Source: a virus. Taken from it: a DNA stretch of 43,435 bases. Of the stretch, positions 12,902 through 18,643 are shown in pieces (position 1 is the stretch's first letter; each line of letters begins with the position of its first letter). The notes under the pieces are model-generated. The model worked only from the letters and a program-made list of their open reading frames with translations. It was not told the DNA's origin and did no database searches. The translations under genes and the position numbers were made by a program. The stretch spans positions 1 through 43,435 of IMG/VR virus record IMGVR_UViG_3300033143_002372, one strand, 5' to 3'.

Positions 12902-13509
12902 CAGAATGTAACTTGTCCAGTTGGCATGTCACTAAAAGGATCAACTACTTGATCGAGTTCGGCTTTCGCCTGTTCGTCCATTCCAATATCATCAGGGCTA
13001 CCTGTCATAACCGGAACCGCTTTAGCCTGAACTTTCTGTACCCATTCAGGCATAACGCTAGGATTCTGTGCTGTCATTTCTGGCATTCCTTTCATAAGAC
13101 TTGATATGCTAGAAATATTTGAATAGGTTTTACCATTACTCTCGTTATGAATAATACCTAACTGGCAATTAACACCAAGAATAGTCTCAAGGTCAAATCC
13201 TCTTAACTCTTCTTCAGTGAAAGGTTTACCTCTCCATGATTGTAGGTCTTTTGTGAGGTTGGCTTTATCACCTAATGATTTAGTATAACGCTTGCTAATT
13301 GTAAAGCGCTTACCTGCATTATCACCCTCTTTCATATTCTCATTTAGTTCCCATGCTATCACAATTTTAGGCTGTTGTTTTTCTTGGCCTTCCCATGTGG
13401 TAATCTGTACGCCTATATCCCATATACCATAGCATACGGCTTGATATGTACCGGGCTGTATTTGTTCAAATGAACCTTCGTTTTCTGGTTTACTAACTAT
13501 TATTGACAT
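12901..13509 (-). CDS. Probable ssDNA-binding/recombination-associated protein (202 aa)
   Basis: Matches a common early phage protein: SIIVSKPENEGSFEQIQPG, YQAVCYGIWDIG, KIVIAWELNEN, FTISKRYTKSL, ADLQSWRGKPF-like segment, then FDLETILGVNCQLGIIH. The strand-rich first 150 residues suggest an OB-like fold and the tail is acidic (DEQAKAELDQVVDPFSDMP), as in SSB proteins. It probably coats or handles phage DNA during replication; this is inference from pattern and position. Confidence 0.6.
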   Translation of the reverse strand: MSIIVSKPENEGSFEQIQPGTYQAVCYGIWDIGVQITTWEGQEKQQPKIVIAWELNENMKEGDNAGKRFTISKRYTKSLGDKANLTKDLQSWRGKPFTEEELRGFDLETILGVNCQLGIIHNESNGKTYSNISSISSLMKGMPEMTAQNPSVMPEWVQKVQAKAVPVMTGSPDDIGMDEQAKAELDQVVDPFSDMPTGQVTF

Positions 13510-13724
13510 TTTGTCTCCTTTGACTTTTCGTCTTTTATATTTTTATTTACTGTTTGTAAATCTGTCACCTCGTGTACCATATAACCAGGGCAATGCAATG
13601 ATCTCTTTTCTTTGTAAGACATGCTATCCTCTATTGATTTCATTTTGGCATCGGCCTCTTCTTTCGTGTCGAAAGTGTGGATGGCTTGTCCGTTTGGGTA
13701 TTCTCTTACTTCGTATTTAGTCAT
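13500..13724 (-). CDS. Hypothetical small protein (74 aa)
   Basis: N-terminal part KYEVREYPNGQAIHTFDTKE reads as strand-turn-strand, followed by a helix (EADAKMKSIEDSM). Overlaps neighbours on both sides. Function unknown. Confidence 0.55.
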   Translation of the reverse strand: MTKYEVREYPNGQAIHTFDTKEEADAKMKSIEDSMSYKEKRSLHCPGYMVHEVTDLQTVNKNIKDEKSKETKCQ

Positions 13725-13909
13725 ATTCTTTTATCCTTAATTTCTTCATTATCTATTATCTTTAGGTTATTAATATCATTGCTAAATAGCTCAATTATTA
13801 CTTTATCTCCCTCATCATTTGTTATCATGAGTTCATACAAATTAGTATTACTGCTTAACAATTCCTTTTTAATAACCTGAACTTTCTTAACATTATGTAT
13901 TGCTATCAT
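13721..13909 (-). CDS. Hypothetical small protein (62 aa)
   Basis: Strand-rich and acidic (YELMITNDEGDKVIIELFSN). Starts in TAATG overlap after leader AAGGAGTAAATAATG. Function unknown. Confidence 0.5.
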   Translation of the reverse strand: MIAIHNVKKVQVIKKELLSSNTNLYELMITNDEGDKVIIELFSNDINNLKIIDNEEIKDKRI

Positions 13910-14037
13910 TATTTACTCCTTACTTTCACTCTTGTTATTTTTTGGCCTTTACGGATAATGGCTGTTATTCTCTCGTTACGTTCTTCGCAGTCTTTGACTA
14001 TTTTGTCAAGGTCGGCGGATATGGATTGGCGGGTCAT
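13909..14037 (-). CDS. Hypothetical basic peptide (42 aa)
   Basis: ORF from ATG 14035-14037 with a strong SD (AGGAGGG). The product is helical and basic (LDKIVKDCEERNERITAI, then KKGQKIT-like basic tail). Overlaps both neighbours as TAATG/ATGA. Function unknown. Confidence 0.5.
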   Translation of the reverse strand: MTRQSISADLDKIVKDCEERNERITAIIRKGQKITRVKVRSK

Positions 14038-14156
14038 TTGGAATCCCTCCTATCTTGTTTACTGCACCTAATGCAATATCTTACTTGGTATTTTCCAAGA
14101 GGACTTAACCATGAATCCCATTTGTGAAAACCTAGTTTGCATAATAGTCTGGTCAT
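14034..14156 (-). CDS. Small zinc-ribbon protein (40 aa)
   Basis: MTRLLCKLGFHKWDSW at the start and YCIRCSKQ near residue 28-35 give a C..H...CxxC site typical of tiny phage zinc-ribbon proteins (DUF1660-like pattern). ATGA overlap with the ribbon-helix-helix gene. Confidence 0.6.
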   Translation of the reverse strand: MTRLLCKLGFHKWDSWLSPLGKYQVRYCIRCSKQDRRDSK

Positions 14157-14287
14157 TTGGTTTTACCTTTGAGATATTTGTTAATAAGCGAAAGTATTAC
14201 CTCACTCATAGTCTTTTTTTCTTTTAATGTTTCAATCTTAAATTGTTGATGTTTATCATCTTCAATGTCTGCTATTATTCTTTTCAT
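14153..14287 (-). CDS. Ribbon-helix-helix protein (44 aa)
   Basis: MKRIIADIEDDKHQQFKIET, then KKTMSEVILSLINKYLK: an N-terminal strand, a short first helix and a second helix with the VSEVI-type turn seen in ParD/CopG-like proteins. SD AAGGAG. It is the third gene of the arm, so it may adjust the main early promoter (inference). Confidence 0.65.
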   Translation of the reverse strand: MKRIIADIEDDKHQQFKIETLKEKKTMSEVILSLINKYLKGKTK

Positions 14288-14445
14288 TTTATCTCCTTAT
14301 TTGGTGTATAATATATTTTATATTCATGTGGGTTAGCAAAAAATATCTGTGATCTCTTTTTGCCATTATCCAACCAATTAATAAAAAAACGTACCCTACC
14401 GAGATTGTCTGGCTCGGTAAGATATTCAATACTTGTTACTTTCAT
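14284..14445 (-). CDS. Hypothetical small protein (53 aa)
   Basis: ORF from ATG 14443-14445 (TAATG overlap) to TGA 14284-14286. Strand-rich (KVTSIEYLTEPDNLGRVRFF). Second gene of the arm. Function unknown. Confidence 0.5.
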   Translation of the reverse strand: MKVTSIEYLTEPDNLGRVRFFINWLDNGKKRSQIFFANPHEYKIYYTPNKEIK

Positions 14446-14588
14446 TATTTAACCACTATATCGTATATTTTTTTAAATGCTGTAGAATTTGTTAATGCTT
14501 TAGTTGCACATGCTTTCTCTTTAGCAGTACCGTTTTCAATGTCGTTGAGTAGTTGGTTAATGATTGCTTCAGCTATTGTTTTGTTCAT
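14445..14588 (-). CDS. First gene of the early operon, hypothetical (47 aa)
   Basis: ORF from ATG 14586-14588 with SD GGAG and a short leader of about 20 nt after the consensus promoter. Helical (IAEAIINQLLNDIENG, KEKACATKALTNS). Function unknown, but as the promoter-proximal gene it should be made first and most strongly. Confidence 0.6.
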   Translation of the reverse strand: MNKTIAEAIINQLLNDIENGTAKEKACATKALTNSTAFKKIYDIVVK

Positions 14589-14614
14589 GTTATCTCCAAG
14601 TTGTTTATAATAAT

Positions 14615-14643
14615 ATTATAACCTACATTTATACATTTGTCAA
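14615..14643 (-). promoter_or_regulatory. Main early promoter (perfect sigma-70 consensus)
   Basis: Minus strand TTGACA (14643-14638), 17-base spacer, TATAAT (14620-14615). Both boxes match consensus exactly and spacing is ideal. Predicted +1 about 14608, 20 bases before the first ATG. It faces the whole early arm, which can run about 15.4 kb to the terminator at 42512-42558. Confidence 0.9.
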
Positions 14644-14789
14644 TAGCAAAAGGGGAAAAAATAAAAAAAGTTACGTTTTTTTAAGAAAAGTTTGCGTTTC
14701 TGAATAAGCCGCTTTAAGGCCTCTAAGTAATGAGTTGGTATGAATAGACCTTTTGAGGGTATAAAGTCTTTAAAACGTGCAGTATGTCG
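14644..14789. other. Intergenic region between late and early arms
   Basis: No ORF I can support. On the minus strand it holds a loosely repeated pair (AACGCAAACTTTT and AACGTAACTTTTT, about 14665-14701), a weak GGCCTTAAAGCGGC dyad and T-rich tracts. It is the natural place for a late-transcript terminator and for upstream elements of the early promoter, but no strong hairpin is present. Confidence 0.45.
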
Positions 14790-15161
14790 CTATTTTATGG
14801 CTATTATGATGGTTTCTATGACAACTATTATGGCAAGTGATACTATACCGTAGTCTTTTATTTTCTGTTTTAGTGTTTTATTTTTTAATTTAGTTTCTAG
14901 GAGAAATAAATTACCCGCCAATACTTCATTATTGAAAATGAGATTGCTGTAAATGCAGTTAGTCGAAGGTAGGAAAAGGTTAGTTATCATACTGTGTTTT
15001 GCTTTTAATATTTTAGCGTTGTATTCATCGAATGTATAAAACCTTTCACCGTTTATTTTTTTAAAATCAAACTGTGGTTTTAATAAAAATAGTTTACTTC
15101 TCGGCTCGGCATTAACCGAAAAGATCATGCTCATTGCTATCATTAATATCAATTTCAACAT
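14790..15161 (-). CDS. Signal-peptide and C-terminal-membrane protein, spanin-like topology (123 aa)
   Basis: Start at ATG 15159-15161 is preferred over 15179 because GGAGG lies just upstream. N-terminal signal (MLKLILMIAMSMIFSVNAEP), a periplasm-like middle, and a C-terminal membrane helix (IVSLAIIVVIETIIIAIK). This topology recalls unimolecular spanins, which join inner and outer membranes in lysis, but no lipobox Cys is visible. It is the last gene of the late arm and overlaps a 55-aa membrane gene, as spanin genes often do. Confidence 0.5.
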   Translation of the reverse strand: MLKLILMIAMSMIFSVNAEPRSKLFLLKPQFDFKKINGERFYTFDEYNAKILKAKHSMITNLFLPSTNCIYSNLIFNNEVLAGNLFLLETKLKNKTLKQKIKDYGIVSLAIIVVIETIIIAIK

Positions 15162-15279
15162 CTGGTACACCTCCCACAACTTTGGTTTTTCTTAGCTTCT
15201 TTTTCTTCATGCTCTTAATAATCAGTAACATTATTATAGCAAGTATTAGCAAGATCATGCCTGCAACCATATATCGCAT
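15112..15279 (-). CDS. Single-pass membrane protein (55 aa)
   Basis: ATG 15277-15279 to TAA 15112-15114. Residues 4-22 (MVAGMILLILAIIMLLII) form one helix followed by a basic stretch (KKKKLRK) and an acidic tail, so the N-terminus is probably outside. It overlaps the spanin-like gene by 50 bases in another frame. A lysis or membrane accessory is likely. Confidence 0.55.
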   Translation of the reverse strand: MRYMVAGMILLILAIIMLLIIKSMKKKKLRKTKVVGGVPDVEIDINDSNEHDLFG

Positions 15280-15284
15280 GTTAT

Positions 15285-15533
15285 TTATTCCTTTACAACT
15301 TCATAAGTTTTTTTAAATATATCTGGCTTGCATGGATAAAACTCCCCTGCAATACCCTTGATAATATAGTCTCCTCCTATAGCAGTAATACTTCCCTCTA
15401 AAGTTCTTATATCTAAAAAATTAAAACCTTTACTCATTATTTCACCTACAAAATCTAATACATCATCATAATTATTCCCGTTGAAAATCATAGCCTCAAT
15501 AACTACTGGTTTTTTTCTATATTTTTTAATCAT
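15285..15533 (-). CDS. PGDYG-type conserved phage protein (82 aa)
   Basis: Shows the common pattern KKPVVIEAMIFNGNN, then IRTLEGSITAIGGDYIIKG and GEFYPCKPDIFKKTYE, a small protein family widespread in phages and prophages with no defined role. Located between the HNH-AP2 gene and the membrane genes. Confidence 0.8.
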   Translation of the reverse strand: MIKKYRKKPVVIEAMIFNGNNYDDVLDFVGEIMSKGFNFLDIRTLEGSITAIGGDYIIKGIAGEFYPCKPDIFKKTYEVVKE

Positions 15534-15534
15534 T

Positions 15535-16002
15535 TTACACCTCGTTTAAATATGCGTATTCGCCATGCAATATCCTTGCACAGCAATTATACGATTTTAC
15601 TGCATCTTTAATATTTTTATATCTCTTATATACTATACGTTTTCCTTTATAGCTTATTTGCATTTCATATTTTCCATCCTTACCTATACTAATTCCTCGG
15701 TATCCTGTCGTATTGCCTTTTCTTAACTTTGAATTACAATTGTTTTCACTTCTTGTGCATATTCTTAAATTAGATTTTCTATTATCTAGTTTATTTTGGT
15801 TTATGTGGTCTGTATCATATCCTTTTGGAGTATCTGTAATATACCTATGCATTAATATTGTTTTGTAGTTTCCTTTGTTAGCCAATCCCCTGACGGCATA
15901 ACCATTCTTGGTCATTCTCCATTTATAAATATTTATAGAATCGTAAATACTATCATCCACTATGGCTTTCTTTTTTGTATTTGTTAAATTAATTGCCTTC
16001 AT
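15535..16002 (-). CDS. HNH-AP2 homing-type endonuclease (155 aa)
   Basis: I start it at ATG 16000-16002 (AAGG 8 nt upstream); the longer frame to 16164 merely translates its leader. HNH core: MHRYI (His52), YDTDHINQNKLDNRKSNLR (His66, Asn70/74). The C-terminal AP2-like DNA-binding domain (about 100-150) reads TTGYRGISIGKDGKYEMQI then YKNIKDAVKSYN. This is the architecture of mobile phage HNH-AP2 endonucleases. It sits as a late insertion between the holin-like and PGDYG genes, with its own promoter and leader B. Confidence 0.85.
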   Translation of the reverse strand: MKAINLTNTKKKAIVDDSIYDSINIYKWRMTKNGYAVRGLANKGNYKTILMHRYITDTPKGYDTDHINQNKLDNRKSNLRICTRSENNCNSKLRKGNTTGYRGISIGKDGKYEMQISYKGKRIVYKRYKNIKDAVKSYNCCARILHGEYAYLNEV

Positions 16003-16081
16003 TTGATTTTCCTTAGTAATAATTTGCCCTGTAATAATTGAACGATGGGGGGTAATTAATCCCCCACCAATTACTAAGGCT
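16003..16081 (-). promoter_or_regulatory. Structured 5' leader B (SD-occluding)
   Basis: Outer stem CCTTAGTAAT (16079-16070) with ATTACTAAGG (16020-16011), 10 perfect pairs; the 3' strand is the SD (AAGG, 8 nt before ATG). Inner 25-nt hairpin (16068-16044) pairs GGTGGGGG with CCCCCATC, again with 8-9 pairs and a 7-9 nt loop. Then GTTCA and an AU-rich 23-nt linker. Compared with leader A the hairpin pairs differ but stay paired, so structure rather than sequence is kept. Confidence 0.75.
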
Positions 16082-16087
16082 AATGTA

Positions 16088-16096
16088 ATTATAACA
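16088..16096 (-). promoter_or_regulatory. Extended -10 promoter of leader B
   Basis: Minus strand TGTTATAAT: TATAAT (16093-16088) preceded by the TGn extension. The -35 is weak (TGATTA-like). Predicted +1 at 16081, two bases before the outer stem. Confidence 0.55.
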
Positions 16097-16108
16097 TTAA
16101 ATTGTAAT

Positions 16109-16339
16109 TTAATCACTTTTTTTCTTACTAAAGAATTCAAAAACACCGATACCAAGTAAACCACTACCCGCTATTAATATCATTTGAACTACCTTTATTG
16201 CTGTTTCACTATCGCCAACCTTCTTAAATAATGAAAAGATAAATAGTGTTAAGGCCATGCAACCACCACCGCTTAAAAGACTAATTCCGGTTATACGCTT
16301 GCTTGATTTATTCCCGTTTTGATCTGTTGTTATACTCAT
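16109..16339 (-). CDS. Putative holin, two membrane helices (76 aa)
   Basis: Two hydrophobic segments, about 18-39 (GISLLSGGGCMALTLFIFSL) and 48-70 (VVQMILIAGSGLLGIGVFEF), then a basic/acidic tail. Size, helices and position after the M15 peptidase fit a holin. Strong SD (AGGAGATAATT). Confidence 0.65.
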   Translation of the reverse strand: MSITTDQNGNKSSKRITGISLLSGGGCMALTLFIFSLFKKVGDSETAIKVVQMILIAGSGLLGIGVFEFFSKKKSD

Positions 16340-16341
16340 AA

Positions 16342-16431
16342 TTATCTCCTGTGATTATCTCTCATTATAAAATATATTACTATAACGACTAATGTCATAA
16401 ATATAAGGTTTATTATTCTTAGTTCTATCAT
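16342..16431 (-). CDS. Membrane microprotein (29 aa)
   Basis: ATG overlaps the stop of the preceding gene (ATGA 16428-16431). Nearly all of it is one hydrophobic helix (INLIFMTLVVIVIYFIM) with a basic end (RDNHRR). Likely a lysis accessory; its stop region carries the SD of the holin gene. Confidence 0.5.
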   Translation of the reverse strand: MIELRIINLIFMTLVVIVIYFIMRDNHRR

Positions 16432-16595
16432 TTCTTTACAAAGTCCATCAGCATTACAATTCCATCTGAACCTAAAAAGGCGGTTACTACTAAGGCTATT
16501 ATAAGGGCTACTATAAACTTTTGATGGTTCTTAACTCCTTTTAATAATGCCTTGATACGTTTGTCTTTTTCTTTACATCCCTTGCATTCACTCAT
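16428..16595 (-). CDS. Small membrane protein of the lysis cassette (55 aa)
   Basis: Start at ATG 16593-16595 with SD AGGAGGG; a longer frame to 16703 would run through the peptidase gene without an SD. N-terminal CKGCKEKDKR, then one membrane helix (FIVALIIALVVTAFLG, about 27-43). It overlaps the M15 stop by 8 bases. Holin or antiholin candidate. Confidence 0.6.
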   Translation of the reverse strand: MSECKGCKEKDKRIKALLKGVKNHQKFIVALIIALVVTAFLGSDGIVMLMDFVKK

Positions 16596-16962
16596 TTGTA
16601 TCCCTCCTATCCCATCTAGCAATAGAGCCTCTGCAATCAAGATGTATCCCCCAGTTATAAATACCAAGTCCACATACTTCGATATATTTATGTATGTAGT
16701 CATAGACCTCTTGATGCTCTACACCTTTGACATGGAAGTCAATAGCCTTGCATTTGGGGTGCTGTGATGAATCTTTAGAGCCTATCTCTCTATTATGTTT
16801 AAGGCATCTACATGCACAATGTACTTTAATAGGTCTACCAAAATGCTCCCTTACCTTTTCTGCCATTTCGAGCAATTTAACATCTACAGGGTCAAGCCCG
16901 CACCCACAAGAGCAGGCGAACTCACTACGATTGAAATGCCTTGAAACTTTGTCCATTGTCAT
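16588..16962 (-). CDS. M15 family peptidase, endolysin (124 aa)
   Basis: Compact zinc D-Ala-D-Ala carboxypeptidase/endopeptidase of the M15A (YcbK-like) type: SSQHPKCKAIDFHV holds His68 and Asp75 and WGIHLD holds His107, the usual zinc ligands. N-terminal SRHFNRSEFACSCGCG is the common start of these phage peptidases. No cell-wall-binding domain and no signal peptide, so it needs a holin. It would cut peptide bonds in peptidoglycan at lysis. Confidence 0.85.
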   Translation of the reverse strand: MTMDKVSRHFNRSEFACSCGCGLDPVDVKLLEMAEKVREHFGRPIKVHCACRCLKHNREIGSKDSSQHPKCKAIDFHVKGVEHQEVYDYIHKYIEVCGLGIYNWGIHLDCRGSIARWDRRDTNE

Positions 16963-17183
16963 TTCCCTATAAATAATTTAATTACGGCGGTTATAAAGGC
17001 GACTAGCATGATACTACTAACAGTTGTTAGATATATTAACTGTGGCCTAATACCTGCTATAACTGTTTTGATATCTGTTATATCCGATAAAATACCAGGC
17101 TTCCCGTTTCCTTCAACTTGATTAACTAGTCTATCGACTGCTTTTTGATATAGTGGACATTTTTCTCTTCTTTCTGGTTGCAT
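16959..17183 (-). CDS. C-terminal membrane protein of the lysis cassette (74 aa)
   Basis: N-terminal soluble part with CPLYQKAVDRLVNQVEG and a C-terminal membrane helix (LIYLTTVSSIMLVAFITAVI). The layout resembles XhlA-like or holin-associated proteins. ATGA overlap with the M15 gene. Confidence 0.6.
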   Translation of the reverse strand: MQPERREKCPLYQKAVDRLVNQVEGNGKPGILSDITDIKTVIAGIRPQLIYLTTVSSIMLVAFITAVIKLFIGK

Positions 17184-17207
17184 ATACGTTCCTTAGTCGT
17201 TTGTATT

Positions 17208-17552
17208 TTATGTAATTATTAGCCACTCAGTGCCGGTGCATTTTAAAGTAGTATAATTATATTGTGTTGTGATTGCTGTAGTTGTTACTCCGTTTATTGT
17301 TTCGGCTCCGTTGCCGTCTATTAACATTTTCCCAGCTGCTATGTTCTGAAAAATTGTTATTTCCCTGTTCTTGTTATTAGCTACTGTGGGTAGTGTCACG
17401 GTCATGGTTGTTGTTGATGTTACTCCTATAAATACATTGAATCTCTCGTTATTACTTACAGTATGATCCGCTGTTATATTTAGCGACTTTTGCCAAGATT
17501 GAATTATATTTAATTCGTGTTTAATGTCAAGTAAATCCTTTCCTTCGATCAT
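17208..17552 (-). CDS. Small tail-fibre-like beta protein (114 aa)
   Basis: After a helical start (DLLDIKHELNIIQSWQKSLN) the protein is strand-rich: TMTVTLPTVANNKNREITI, then GNGAETINGVTTT and LKCTGTEWLIIT. This is the repeated strand-turn pattern of fibre or capping segments. It follows the hub-like gene, so it is probably a tail-tip component. Confidence 0.6.
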   Translation of the reverse strand: MIEGKDLLDIKHELNIIQSWQKSLNITADHTVSNNERFNVFIGVTSTTTMTVTLPTVANNKNREITIFQNIAAGKMLIDGNGAETINGVTTTAITTQYNYTTLKCTGTEWLIIT

Positions 17553-18643
17553 GTCTGAGCCTCGATTGCCAGTAATTTTATTGAATTGTCATTATAATTA
17601 ATTTCAGTTTTAAATATCTCAAATACTTTTTGACTCCATGATTCAGCGCTTAATGTCAAAGTTATATATGTTTGAAGGTCTAGCCAATCGGCGCTTGTAC
17701 CTTTCAAGCTAAAATCTATTTTCCACGGTGGACGGGGTTGTGTATTGACATTTATATGTGTTCGCTTAATATAGCTTTCACCGATGTATTGAGCCCCTGC
17801 TTTAGTAGTGAAATATATTTGTGCGTCCTCACCAGCGTCACTCATACCTGGTAAATTATGCGCACCGAAATAACTGTCTTGCCTACTAATAGCTCCGATA
17901 TTATTAGTGTCTGTAATTGGTACGCCTTCGTCGCCATCGTAGGAAATTGAAAATTGATTAATTAATTCCGTTTCGGTATCACTTACATTAGGTGATGTTT
18001 TCAGATCCTTATCTATTAGGTTTACTTTAACGCCCCCAGCAAATTGTGTCCAATGCTTAAAATATACTTTACCGACACTAGAAAAAGCGTCTGCACATGC
18101 ATATTCACTTAGCTTTTCAATAGCGGCCATAATTGTTATTCCGTCGTCGGCTGTAAAGTTTGCTTTAATATAGCACCCAGCCGCGTCTAATGTATTGATA
18201 GAGTTTTGGATTGTGGCCGCATCATATGAAACATCGTAATTATCCATGATGTTTTTGGCAGCACTGGCAGGGGTTTCGGCGGATGAACTTGTATAGGTTA
18301 TCTTTTCATTAAACTTTTTATGTAATTTTGAGATAGTCACTATTCTAGCAAGTCCGCTTTTATGTAGCCTTTCAATACGCCTTATCATTCCATCCCATAT
18401 CAAGTCGCCATCGGGATTATATATTTTTAAATCACCATATCGCCAATTAGTATTTTTAAAATATGATGTATTGTTATCGACTGAATAAAAGTTATCATAA
18501 TTTTTAACCGTTATAGAGAACTGACTATTAACCAATTTGTCACGGGCAAATGTTTTTTCTTCAATGACATTTACAATCTTTTCAACGTCGCCCCTTGCAT
18601 AGATGTCGACGTCGTTTAATATTACAACTCTTGGATCCGCCAT
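17549..18643 (-). CDS. Tail-tip/baseplate hub-like protein (364 aa)
   Basis: Mixed beta protein: DKLVNSQFSITVKNYDNFYS, YGDLKIYNPDGDLIWDGMIR, later TFTADDGITIMAAIEKLSEY-like segment and LQTYITLTLSAESWSQKVF. The first part resembles hub/tail-associated proteins that define a coordinate and local tilt of the tail tip. It lies between the long fibre and the small fibre-like gene. Assignment is from position and general pattern. Confidence 0.55.
   Translation of the reverse strand: MADPRVVILNDVDIYARGDVEKIVNVIEEKTFARDKLVNSQFSITVKNYDNFYSVDNNTSYFKNTNWRYGDLKIYNPDGDLIWDGMIRRIERLHKSGLARIVTISKLHKKFNEKITYTSSSAETPASAAKNIMDNYDVSYDAATIQNSINTLDAAGCYIKANFTADDGITIMAAIEKLSEYACADAFSSVGKVYFKHWTQFAGGVKVNLIDKDLKTSPNVSDTETELINQFSISYDGDEGVPITDTNNIGAISRQDSYFGAHNLPGMSDAGEDAQIYFTTKAGAQYIGESYIKRTHINVNTQPRPPWKIDFSLKGTSADWLDLQTYITLTLSAESWSQKVFEIFKTEINYNDNSIKLLAIEAQT

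Noticed and set aside
16003-16164. 54-residue N-terminal extension of the HNH-AP2 protein (start 16164)
   Set aside because: It simply translates the structured leader and overlaps the holin-like gene; the ATG at 16002 has an SD at 8 nt and matches the family start.
16596-16703. N-terminal extension of the 55-aa membrane protein
   Set aside because: It runs through the M15 gene in another frame without an SD, while ATG 16595 has AGGAGGG upstream.
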